The notes below the pieces were generated by a model. It had not been told where the DNA came from. It searched no databases and saw only the letters and a list, made by a program, of their open reading frames with translations. This document shows positions 1 through 5,365 of a stretch of 13,592 nucleotides of DNA, piece by piece. The stretch is from an uncultured bacterium (GTDB lineage: Bacteria; Bacillota; Clostridia; Oscillospirales; Acutalibacteraceae): positions 63,056 through 76,647 of the forward strand of contig CAKXIK010000008.1 of assembly GCA_934875675.1 (NCBI GenBank), given 5' to 3'. The translations under genes were made by a program, and so were the position numbers. Numbering within the stretch: position 1 is the stretch's first letter; every line of letters starts with the position of its first letter.

Positions 1-365
1 GGATTCATGGCTGCTTTGCGGAGGATTCTGTGTTTAACATTCGCGAAGAAGATGCAGTGCAATATAATGAAAGGAATTTTCCTCCCAAAGAACCGGCAAG
101 AATGGTAGCAATCGGCGTTTTGGAACACCGGATCCCCACAGCTGCTTACGATGCACTAAAGCAGCACGGAATTGCCACGCTGGAATTATTAAATCGGTTC
201 AGCGGCAGGGAGATGCTCCGATGGGAAGGAATGAATGCGGAAGCCTTGAATCAGATTAACCAAGCATTGCGGGAAGAGGGATTTGCTTCAAAGCTCTTAC
301 CGGGCTGTGATATTTTAGAGCGTGCCAAACAGGGAATTAATATTTTACTGGCAACTTTGAAATAA
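1..365 (+). CDS. 3' end of a hypothetical protein with an RNA polymerase alpha CTD-like helical domain (partial)
   Basis: The reading frame is open to the left edge (first whole codon at base 3) and ends with TAA at 363-365. A GTG at base 30 could start a 111-residue protein. The upstream codons read IHGCFAEDS, which looks like coding sequence, and GTG has no convincing ribosome binding site, so this is more likely the C-terminal part of a longer protein. Roughly the last 60 residues show the helix pattern of the RNA polymerase alpha C-terminal domain: IPTAAYDALKQHGIATLELL, then a helix with LRWEGM, then EALNQINQALREEGF. That fold uses a helix-hairpin-helix to touch DNA or proteins. The role of the whole protein cannot be told from this fragment. 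Inverted repeats follow the stop. Confidence is good that it is coding and moderate for the domain. Confidence 0.7.
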   Translation, partial: IHGCFAEDSVFNIREEDAVQYNERNFPPKEPARMVAIGVLEHRIPTAAYDALKQHGIATLELLNRFSGREMLRWEGMNAEALNQINQALREEGFASKLLPGCDILERAKQGINILLATLK

Positions 366-396
366 ACAAGCGGTCCAAAAGACCAGTGAACAGAAC

Positions 397-429
397 AAAG
401 GACAGGCGACTGAAAATCGTCTGTCCTTT
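397..429. terminator. Hairpin between convergent genes, possible weak terminator
   Basis: A 13-bp stem (397-409 with 417-429, one G-U wobble, 7-base loop) starts 32 bases behind the stop of the left-edge gene. It also lies beyond the last - strand small gene, so it could end transcription from both sides. Neither strand has a proper U tract after the stem, so the terminator role is uncertain. Confidence 0.5.
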
Positions 430-437
430 GCTATTGT

Positions 438-473
438 GTCAAACTAAGATTTGTTTGACGGTCAGAATGACCG
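438..473. repeat. Two adjoining inverted repeats
   Basis: A perfect 7-bp inverted repeat (438-444 with 453-459, 8-base loop) is followed by a perfect 6-bp one (459-464 with 468-473, 3-base loop). They share base 459, so only one can form fully at a time. Together with the stem at 397-429 they make a run of hairpins in the convergent spacer. No protein frame fits here. They may stabilise RNA 3' ends or belong to a small RNA, but neither is shown by the sequence. Confidence 0.45.
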
Positions 474-494
474 CAGAGATTTATCCAAAACACT

Positions 495-629
495 TCAGCG
501 TTCACTGCAGTGGTTTTCCTGATCCACAAAAATGAAATCATCCAGGTCACCCTGCGGCACCGGTGCCTGTTTTTCATCTTTGTGTTTGGATGAATCCTTG
601 GCGTCGGCAGAATAAATACCAAGCAACAT
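495..629 (-). CDS. Small acidic hypothetical protein, 44 residues
   Basis: I do not recognise a family. The gene starts with ATG at 627-629, preceded on the - strand by AAAGGAG with about 8 bases of spacing, and ends with TGA at 495-497. The protein begins MLLGIYSADAKDSSKHKDEK and ends with an acidic stretch reading DLDDFIFVDQENHCSER. It has no signal peptide or membrane helix. The strong ribosome binding site and the natural-looking composition favour this frame over a 63-residue overlapping frame (431-622) that lacks such a site. It lies 97 bases downstream of the 57-residue gene on the same strand and may be the last gene of that unit, or may have its own promoter in the palindromic spacer. 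Function is unknown. Confidence 0.55.
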   Translation of the reverse strand: MLLGIYSADAKDSSKHKDEKQAPVPQGDLDDFIFVDQENHCSER

Positions 630-651
630 TACGTTCGCGCTCCTTTCTGTT

Positions 652-672
652 TAGAATGCATTCTTCATTCTA
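652..672. repeat. Palindromic element upstream of the 44-residue gene
   Basis: A 7-bp inverted repeat (652-658 with 666-672, 7-base loop) overlaps a perfect 10-bp palindrome, GAATGCATTC at 654-663. It lies 23 to 43 bases upstream of the ATG of the 44-residue gene, just ahead of its ribosome binding site. It could be an operator, or a hairpin ending or processing the transcript of the 57-residue gene. No regulator is recognisable from the sequence. Confidence 0.4.
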
Positions 673-726
673 TGCAAAAGAAGAGGCGAAATTGTGTGAA
701 AATTGAAAATAAATTAAAAATATTTT

Positions 727-900
727 TTACCGGAACCGCGGATCCTCTTCTTCCGTGTAGGGATCGGCTTCTTGTTCCAGTTCGGATGCGGTGCTATCCG
801 GAATCAGATCATCATCGTCGAAAATGCGGTACATTCCAAGAGCGGCCAAAGGATTATAGTTTTCCGTCCACCAATCGGGCGGCAAAGAATCTTCTTTCAT
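727..900 (-). CDS. Small, very acidic hypothetical protein, 57 residues
   Basis: I do not recognise a family. The ATG at 898-900 is preceded on the - strand by a near-perfect AAGGAGG with suitable spacing, and the gene ends with TAA at 727-729. The protein starts MKEDSLPPDWWTENYNPLAA and has a run of four aspartates (residues 28-31) and three glutamates (50-52). It holds 17 acidic against 4 basic residues, and a WW pair near the N-terminus. It has no membrane helix or signal peptide, so it is probably a soluble cytoplasmic protein. It lies 56 bases behind the DUF4352-like gene on the same strand, so co-transcription is likely. A 123-residue + strand frame over the same DNA lacks a ribosome binding site and is rejected. 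Small acidic proteins like this may bind basic partners or metals, but nothing here shows a function. Confidence 0.7.
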   Translation of the reverse strand: MKEDSLPPDWWTENYNPLAALGMYRIFDDDDLIPDSTASELEQEADPYTEEEDPRFR

Positions 901-956
901 GCAAACGCCTCCTTATGGGGATATCCCCAGTGGTAGCATTCCGCATGACAGAAATT

Positions 957-1616
957 TTATTCCGCACGAAAGTAATAAAATTTGTCTTTTGCAGCCTGGT
1001 AAACAATTGTCGGCGTATCGCCTTTTGGAACCTGCAACGCTAAAATGCCGTCTACAGATTCATCAATTGAAACAAAGGGAAAATATTCCGGTGCCTGCTC
1101 AACCCATGTGGTGCATTTTTCTCCGCCGCGCTCCAGCACATCAAAATATCGGGTAGAAAACTGAACGGAACCGCGGCCCGAAGCATTGAGAAGAGTAATG
1201 GAAAATTGCAGCACCAAGTATTCTTTACCGTTTTCCGGTTCAGGAAGATTTTTGATTTGTGAAGCAAGATAGTCTGCTGCTTCGTTTCCGCGTAAAACCT
1301 TTTTTAATGCCCAAATACTTCGGCAGTGAAAGTAAGTATCATTCATATCTTTTTCAAGGCTTTCAATTGTACACTTTCCGCCGGAACTAACGGGTGTCTG
1401 CTGACTTCCCGGCTGTGTTACGGAGTCGGACGGAAGAATGATGCGTCCGTCACGCATTAAAAAACCAAACACCGTGCTGCCGAGCAAAACTGCAGCGCCA
1501 AACACAATTGACCAGATGAACCATCGGTTTTCTGGGCTGCGGGTTTTCTGCGGCGTATATGTTTCGGTGGGGGAATAGGGCGGAAACGGACGAATATTTT
1601 TAGAGGAACGGTTCAT
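957..1616 (-). CDS. Membrane-anchored DUF4352-like protein
   Basis: The product has 219 residues. A polar, proline-rich cytoplasmic N-terminus (1-31) precedes one membrane helix at about 32-54 (WFIWSIVFGAAVLLGSTVF). A Ser/Pro/Gln-rich linker (about 62-80) leads to an extracellular domain at about 130-219. That domain has the alternating beta pattern of DUF4352-type immunoglobulin-like folds: EYLVLQFSITLLNASGRG, then QFSTRYFDVLERGG, then DGILALQVPKGDTPTIVYQ and a final FYYFRAE. Such domains occur in surface proteins and lipoproteins of Firmicutes, and their ligand is mostly unknown. The start is supported by GGAAAG about 8 bases upstream. The gene lies 61 bases behind the flavodoxin gene on the same strand. 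Topology is clear. The family assignment rests on pattern only. Confidence 0.75.
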   Translation of the reverse strand: MNRSSKNIRPFPPYSPTETYTPQKTRSPENRWFIWSIVFGAAVLLGSTVFGFLMRDGRIILPSDSVTQPGSQQTPVSSGGKCTIESLEKDMNDTYFHCRSIWALKKVLRGNEAADYLASQIKNLPEPENGKEYLVLQFSITLLNASGRGSVQFSTRYFDVLERGGEKCTTWVEQAPEYFPFVSIDESVDGILALQVPKGDTPTIVYQAAKDKFYYFRAE

Positions 1617-1677
1617 GATTATCTTTCCTTATCTATGTTAAAGGGTGCAAACCCTGTGAATATGCGGATAAAAACAA

Positions 1678-2187
1678 CTAACGTTCAGAAGTGCAATGAC
1701 GCAGCGCAATACCACCTTCCGAATCCAAATAAAGTTCACTTTTGCCGTCTTCCAGTTGTGAAAGAGCGTGCAAGGTAGATTTGAAGGTCGTAACCGATGC
1801 GCAGATTGCTCCGGATTGATCAATTTCACTGCGCAGCCGTGCCGAAGCATTGCGCGGATTGCCGGAGTAAACGAGCAGCCCGTGGACTTCCCTTCCAAAA
1901 AGATCGTAAGATCGCAAAAAACCGGTCAGTGCGGGCGCAGGTGCACCTGCCCACACGGGTCCGGCAAGAATAATGCGATCAAACGGAGTAATATCCAAAT
2001 CAACAGGCCGAAGAGAGGCGCTTTCTCCTTTGCGGGCGCGCATTGCCCCAAAGAAATAAGCTCCAGCCAGAGAGTAATTGTGAGTCTGGCGCAGTTCCAA
2101 TCGTTCTGCGCAGCAGCTCTTTTGCAAATTGCGGCAAACCCTCTCTGTTTTTCCGGTTAAAGAATAATATACAATCAACGTCTTCAT
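1678..2187 (-). CDS. Flavodoxin family protein
   Basis: A short-chain flavodoxin-like protein of 169 residues, expected to bind FMN and carry electrons or reduce a small substrate in the cytoplasm. The first strand and phosphate loop read LIVYYSLTGKTERVC, with the FMN phosphate loop SLTGKT at residues 9-14. The second conserved region reads RIILAGPVWAGAPAPAL (about 71-87), matching the P-W-G-P motif of this family. A further strand, VHGLLVYSGN, follows at about 101-110. The frame extends 19 codons upstream to 2244. The ATG at 2185-2187 is preferred because GAAAGGA lies about 9 bases before it and flavodoxins begin right at the first strand. The gene leads the leftward unit that includes the DUF4352-like gene. 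The redox partner cannot be told from the sequence. Confidence 0.85.
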   Translation of the reverse strand: MKTLIVYYSLTGKTERVCRNLQKSCCAERLELRQTHNYSLAGAYFFGAMRARKGESASLRPVDLDITPFDRIILAGPVWAGAPAPALTGFLRSYDLFGREVHGLLVYSGNPRNASARLRSEIDQSGAICASVTTFKSTLHALSQLEDGKSELYLDSEGGIALRHCTSER

Positions 2188-2531
2188 GCGGCGAAAGTCC
2201 TTTCGTGATTCAAAATGGCAGAACCCTTTATGCACATCATACATTCCGCCGGATCGTAAGCACAGGACACTTTCCGGACTGCGAAGGAAAAGTTCACAGT
2301 TTCAAAGATCGAAAAATTTGCATTTTTAATCATAAGCATTTTATATTATACAACATTTTACAATGATTTGCAGCAATTAATTAAATTTTTTGCGCGCACA
2401 GTTTTCTTTGCCGCATATTTTGAATTGAGGGTGTTGTGAAAGGACAATTCCTATGATACCAGTAGCAAAGATTCAAATATTATGATAAGATAACAGGGCA
2501 TGTTTTGATTTTCTCCGAAAGGAAGGACTTT
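2188..2531. other. Divergent spacer between the flavodoxin and lysO genes
   Basis: About 344 bases without a convincing gene. The left half is the untranslated leader of the flavodoxin gene, if the -10 box at 2345-2350 is right. The right half is AT-rich and holds a 6-bp inverted repeat (2422-2427 with 2445-2450) and several TATGAT-like hexamers (2452-2457, 2481-2486), none with a matching -35 box. A lysine riboswitch was looked for and not recognised. Confidence 0.6.
2345..2350 (-). promoter_or_regulatory. Putative -10 box for the flavodoxin operon
   Basis: Read on the - strand this is a perfect TATAAT. No good -35 box lies at the usual distance (TTGCTG at 20 bases is the nearest), so the call rests mainly on the hexamer and its place in an AT-rich divergent spacer. 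It would give a leader of about 150 nt before the flavodoxin start. Confidence 0.35.
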
Positions 2532-2801
2532 ATGCTGATTTTGGCTTTGATGGCGGTTGGTATTTTAATAGGAATGAAGTGGTTTCCGCCAAAGTATGCA
2601 AAAATTAACAGCAAGATTCAATTGGTTTGCACGGCATTTTTAATTTTTTGCATGGGCGTTTCACTTGGACGAAGAGAAAATTTTTTGAGAGATTTAGCCT
2701 CGTTGGGCTGGCAAAGCCTTGTGTTTGCAGTCATCCCAATCGTGCTTTCTGTTTTGGCGGTCTATGTGCTCAGTCGTATTTTTTTGGAAAAGAAGAAGTG
2801 A
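2532..2801 (+). CDS. LysO family transporter, N-terminal part (split lysine exporter)
   Basis: An 89-residue membrane protein with three hydrophobic helices (about 1-16, 28-46 and 58-82) and a basic C-terminus, EKKK. The segment with GMKWFPPKYAKINSKIQLVC followed by FCMGVSLG matches the N-terminal region of the LysO/YbjE (DUF340) lysine exporters. In Escherichia coli the whole exporter is one protein of about 300 residues. Here it is encoded by two neighbouring genes, this one and the 199-residue protein that starts 51 bases later. A TTG at 2505 could add nine residues, but the ATG at 2532 has GGAAGG six or so bases before it and begins directly with a membrane helix. The two products probably work together in the cytoplasmic membrane to export lysine or a toxic analogue. 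The substrate is inferred from the family. Confidence 0.8.
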   Translation: MLILALMAVGILIGMKWFPPKYAKINSKIQLVCTAFLIFCMGVSLGRRENFLRDLASLGWQSLVFAVIPIVLSVLAVYVLSRIFLEKKK

Positions 2802-2852
2802 TCCGTTGCTTTTTGCAGGCTTTGCATATCGGTAGAGGAGAGACAACGAGAG

Positions 2853-3452
2853 ATGATGGTTTTAGTAGCAATTATTTGTCTGGTGATAGGTGTGATATTC
2901 GGTGGATTGGGATTTGCAGATGGATTTGCTCTGTTTTTGACCGAACATTCCGATTTCGTACTTTATGCATTAATGTTTTCGGTTGGAATCAGTGTTGGGC
3001 TGAATAAATCCGTTTTCAACAGCATTCGGGCATATCACATCAAGATTTTAATTATTCCCACCGGCATTATTCTGGCCTCGGTAGCGGGCGGTGCGCTGGC
3101 CGGACTTTTACTGGGTATTCCAACTGCAGGCGGTATGGCAGTTGCTTCAGGACTTGGATGGTATAGTCTTTCCGGTGTGCTGATCGGTGAGCTGTTTAAT
3201 CCACAGTTGGGCACGATTGCTTTTTTAAGCAATCTGATGAGAGAAATCTTAACCTTTTGTCTGGTTCCTGTTATTGCCAGATATCTCAATGGCTATGCTG
3301 CAATTGCACCGGCAGCAGCCACCAGCGAGGATACCACGCTTGCAATGCTGATCAAGTATACCAATGAGGAAGTGGTGGTGATGGCAGTCTTTAACGGGGT
3401 GCTTTGTTCGGCAATGGTTCCGATTTTGATTCGCTTTTTTGCAAGTATATAG
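2853..3452 (+). CDS. lysO: LysO family lysine exporter, C-terminal part
   Basis: A 199-residue membrane protein with about five or six helices. It carries the conserved core of the LysO/YbjE family: FSVGISVGLN near residue 43, ASGLGWYSLSGVLIGE at about 98-113, then SNLMREILTFCLVPVIARY, and the polar SEDTTLAML near 157-165 that corresponds to the SMDFTLPVL region of the E. coli protein. In that protein this half includes the residues needed for transport. The ATG at 2853 is followed by a second ATG, and AGAGGAG lies about 12 bases upstream. The stop TAG at 3450-3452 is followed by a strong terminator, so the two lysO genes form their own unit, separate from the ATPase operon. It is certain as a family member. 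Lysine as the substrate is inferred. Confidence 0.88.
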   Translation: MMVLVAIICLVIGVIFGGLGFADGFALFLTEHSDFVLYALMFSVGISVGLNKSVFNSIRAYHIKILIIPTGIILASVAGGALAGLLLGIPTAGGMAVASGLGWYSLSGVLIGELFNPQLGTIAFLSNLMREILTFCLVPVIARYLNGYAAIAPAAATSEDTTLAMLIKYTNEEVVVMAVFNGVLCSAMVPILIRFFASI

Positions 3453-3505
3453 CTTTTCTCAAAAACAGGATGCAGAAGTATGAAGTTTCATATTGATTCC
3501 GTAAG

Positions 3506-3550
3506 AAAAATCCGCTGATCAGGCAAAAGCCTTTTGGCGGATTTTTATCT
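3506..3550 (+). terminator. Rho-independent terminator of the lysO unit
   Basis: A perfect 10-bp outer stem (3506-3515 with 3537-3546) is continued by an inner stem AGGC/GCCT around an AAAA loop (3521-3532). The outer stem ends in a run of five T on the + strand. It begins 53 bases behind the lysO stop. The run of A at the left foot means it may also act on the - strand. Confidence 0.85.
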
Positions 3551-3931
3551 GCCATTTTGAAAAGAATCTGTATGGATAACGTAAAATTTCAAAAGGCTGC
3601 AATGCAAAATTGAATCAGATGATTAAAAGTTGACTTTTGTTCGGTTAATTTGGTGAACACTTACAAATAAATAGAAAATATCAACAATTTAAAATAATTA
3701 AATTTGGTGTGGATGTCAATTTTGTATCTTGTATTTGAAGAATCTTGGCGATATAATATTGGAATACTAAATCATGGGTTAGAAACGGTTTCCGAACGAT
3801 AAGCGTTTCATCATTCGGCAGTCAGTCAATCTGACAAGCTTCTGTATTGCTTTGGAAAATCAGTAGATTGTCCGGCCAAAACTGCCAGACCCCGGCAAAT
3901 GTCCGCTTAGATGAAAGGGATGGTCATAGAA
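3547..3931 (+). other. Upstream region and leader of the ATPase operon
   Basis: About 385 bases without a gene. The first 200 are very AT-rich, as expected of a promoter region. The last 170 would be untranslated leader if transcription starts near 3764. The leader has several short self-complementary pieces: GAAAC/GTTTC at 3782-3792, a 6-bp pair at 3782-3787 with 3804-3809, CCGAA with TTCGG, a 5-bp stem at 3821-3835 and TGCC/GGCA at 3883-3897. No known riboswitch pattern was recognised. No leader peptide with a ribosome binding site was seen. Confidence 0.5.
3729..3757 (+). promoter_or_regulatory. Putative sigma-70-type promoter of the V-ATPase operon
   Basis: A perfect TATAAT at 3752-3757 is preceded, after exactly 17 bases, by TTGTAT at 3729-3734, a half match to TTGACA. 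The surroundings are AT-rich, and the site lies between the lysO terminator and the first ATPase gene. The start point would be near 3764. Confidence 0.6.
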
Positions 3932-4240
3932 ATGGAAGATATGATCAAACGAATTGTGGAGATGGATCGTCAGGCGCGCCAAATTACAGAGCAGGCGCAA
4001 AGTGCCAAGTTGAATTCCACGGCTGCAATTGAAAAGAAAAAGCAGAAGCTGCGTGATGAATATTTTGTGCAGGCGCAGGCACAGGTGGAACAGAATAATG
4101 AAGCGGAGCAAGCGGCTGCAAAAACAGACTGGGAAAAAATTCAGCAGCAATACAGCCGCCGTGCACAAAAGCTGGATGAAAAATTTGCCGCCAATCGTGA
4201 AAAGTGGGTTAACGAGCTTTTTGAACGCACGATTGGGTAA
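3932..4240 (+). CDS. V-type ATPase subunit G/H, peripheral stalk
   Basis: A 102-residue, wholly helical, highly charged protein. It pairs with subunit E to form the peripheral stalk that holds the catalytic head against rotation. The sequence MEDMIKRIVEMDRQARQITE is followed by a long Lys/Glu/Gln/Ala-rich coiled coil (about 20-85) and ends in WVNELFERTIG, a pattern seen in the small first gene of clostridial V-ATPase operons. The frame could start at 3911 or 3920. The ATG at 3932 is chosen because GAAAGGG (3913-3919) lies 12 bases before it, the same spacing as in subunit C. It is the first gene of the operon, 35 bases before subunit C. Such coiled coils diverge fast, so the family call leans on context. 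Confidence 0.8.
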   Translation: MEDMIKRIVEMDRQARQITEQAQSAKLNSTAAIEKKKQKLRDEYFVQAQAQVEQNNEAEQAAAKTDWEKIQQQYSRRAQKLDEKFAANREKWVNELFERTIG

Positions 4241-4275
4241 GGCAGTTTTCCGGCGCGAAAGGGATGATAGTTCTC

Positions 4276-5322
4276 ATGATGTCCACCATGTCGTCCAATG
4301 TAATCCTTGCCAAGGCACGAGCAATGTACGGAAAGCGGCTGCTCAATTCCGATTATGAAGCATTGTTAAAATGCCGGAGTGTTGGCGAGATTGCAGGATA
4401 TTTGAAAAAAAACACGCGCTATGCACCGGAGTTGGTTACCGTGAATGAGCTTTCGGTTCACCGCGGATATCTGGAAGCACTGCTTCACCGCCGGGTATTT
4501 GACGATTACGCTGCATTGTGCCGATATGAGCTTTCTGTGGGTGAGCATCTTTCTTCCTATATCATAGAAAAGGGAGAAAGTGAGCAGATTCTGCACAGTC
4601 TGCGGCTGCTCAGTGCCGAGCGTAATCGTGAGTATCTGTTGACACTGCCGATTTTCTTCGGCACGCACTTGCGTTTTGACACGCAAAAGGTTGCACAGGC
4701 AAATAATTTTGATGAATTTCTGCGCGCAATGGAAGGTACGCCGTATCGGGCATTACTTTCGCCATTCCGCCCTGAAAACGGTGAAACGCTCGATTTTGCT
4801 GCCATTGAACATGCTCTGTACAGCCGGCTTTATGGTGATGTGTTTGATGTTATTGACAAGCATGCGCCCGTAAAGGCACGAAAAGATTTACATGAGCTGT
4901 TCGGGGGACTGATTGATGTTTTGAATATCACAAGGATCCTGCGTATGAAGGAGTTTTATCATGCCAGCCCGGATTACATTCGTTCGCAGATTCTGCCATT
5001 TTCATTTCACCTGACCCAAAAACGGCTTACAAAAATGCTGCAGGCTCAAACCGCCGATGAGGTTCTTGACCAATTGGAAGGTACGGTCTATGCCAAAGGG
5101 CTTGCTGCACAGGAGGGGCCAAAGGTTTCGCTGGAACATTCGCTGCTGCAGCTGCGCTATTCCCGTTGTGCGCATCAAGTGCATTTTTCGGTGCATCCGT
5201 CTGTCGTCATGGTGGCTTATCTTTCCCTGTGCGAAATGGAAGTTGCCAATCTGACCACGATTATTGAAGGAATTCGATATGGTTTGGAACCCACCCGGAT
5301 CAGAAAAATGTTGATCCGGTAA
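4276..5322 (+). CDS. ntpC: V-type ATPase subunit C (rotor socket, subunit d homologue)
   Basis: A 348-residue soluble protein that sits as a funnel on the membrane rotor ring and couples it to the central shaft made of D and F. The N-terminal part reads SSNVILAKARAMYGKRLLNS, followed by DYEALLKCRSVGEIAGYLKK, which is characteristic of the family. Later landmarks are the repeated three-helix units with FGGLIDVLNITRILRMKEFY (about 213-232) and the C-terminal EMEVANLTTIIEGIRYGLEP, ending RIRKMLIR. The length fits the family (about 330-350). An in-frame ATG at 4264 overlaps the GAAAGGG ribosome binding site, so the ATG at 4276 (or 4279) is preferred. In many related operons subunit C stands between E and F. 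Here it precedes I. It is intact and confidently identified. Confidence 0.93.
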   Translation: MMSTMSSNVILAKARAMYGKRLLNSDYEALLKCRSVGEIAGYLKKNTRYAPELVTVNELSVHRGYLEALLHRRVFDDYAALCRYELSVGEHLSSYIIEKGESEQILHSLRLLSAERNREYLLTLPIFFGTHLRFDTQKVAQANNFDEFLRAMEGTPYRALLSPFRPENGETLDFAAIEHALYSRLYGDVFDVIDKHAPVKARKDLHELFGGLIDVLNITRILRMKEFYHASPDYIRSQILPFSFHLTQKRLTKMLQAQTADEVLDQLEGTVYAKGLAAQEGPKVSLEHSLLQLRYSRCAHQVHFSVHPSVVMVAYLSLCEMEVANLTTIIEGIRYGLEPTRIRKMLIR

Positions 5323-5365
5323 CTGCTTGCCCAAAACCTTCCGGGCAGAAAGGAATGATTACACC

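Noticed and set aside
431..622. A 63-codon - strand frame
   Set aside because: It lacks a clear ribosome binding site. The overlapping 44-codon frame starting at 629 has a strong one.
672..1043. A 123-codon + strand frame
   Set aside because: No good ribosome binding site and an odd composition. The opposite strand holds the 57-residue gene with AAGGAGG and the end of the DUF4352-like gene.
2427..2531. Possible lysine riboswitch before lysO
   Set aside because: Only about 105 bases are available, less than a lysine riboswitch needs, and its conserved core was not recognised.
3847..4032. A 61-codon frame overlapping the start of subunit G/H
   Set aside because: It starts at a TTG without a ribosome binding site and runs out of frame through the real gene.
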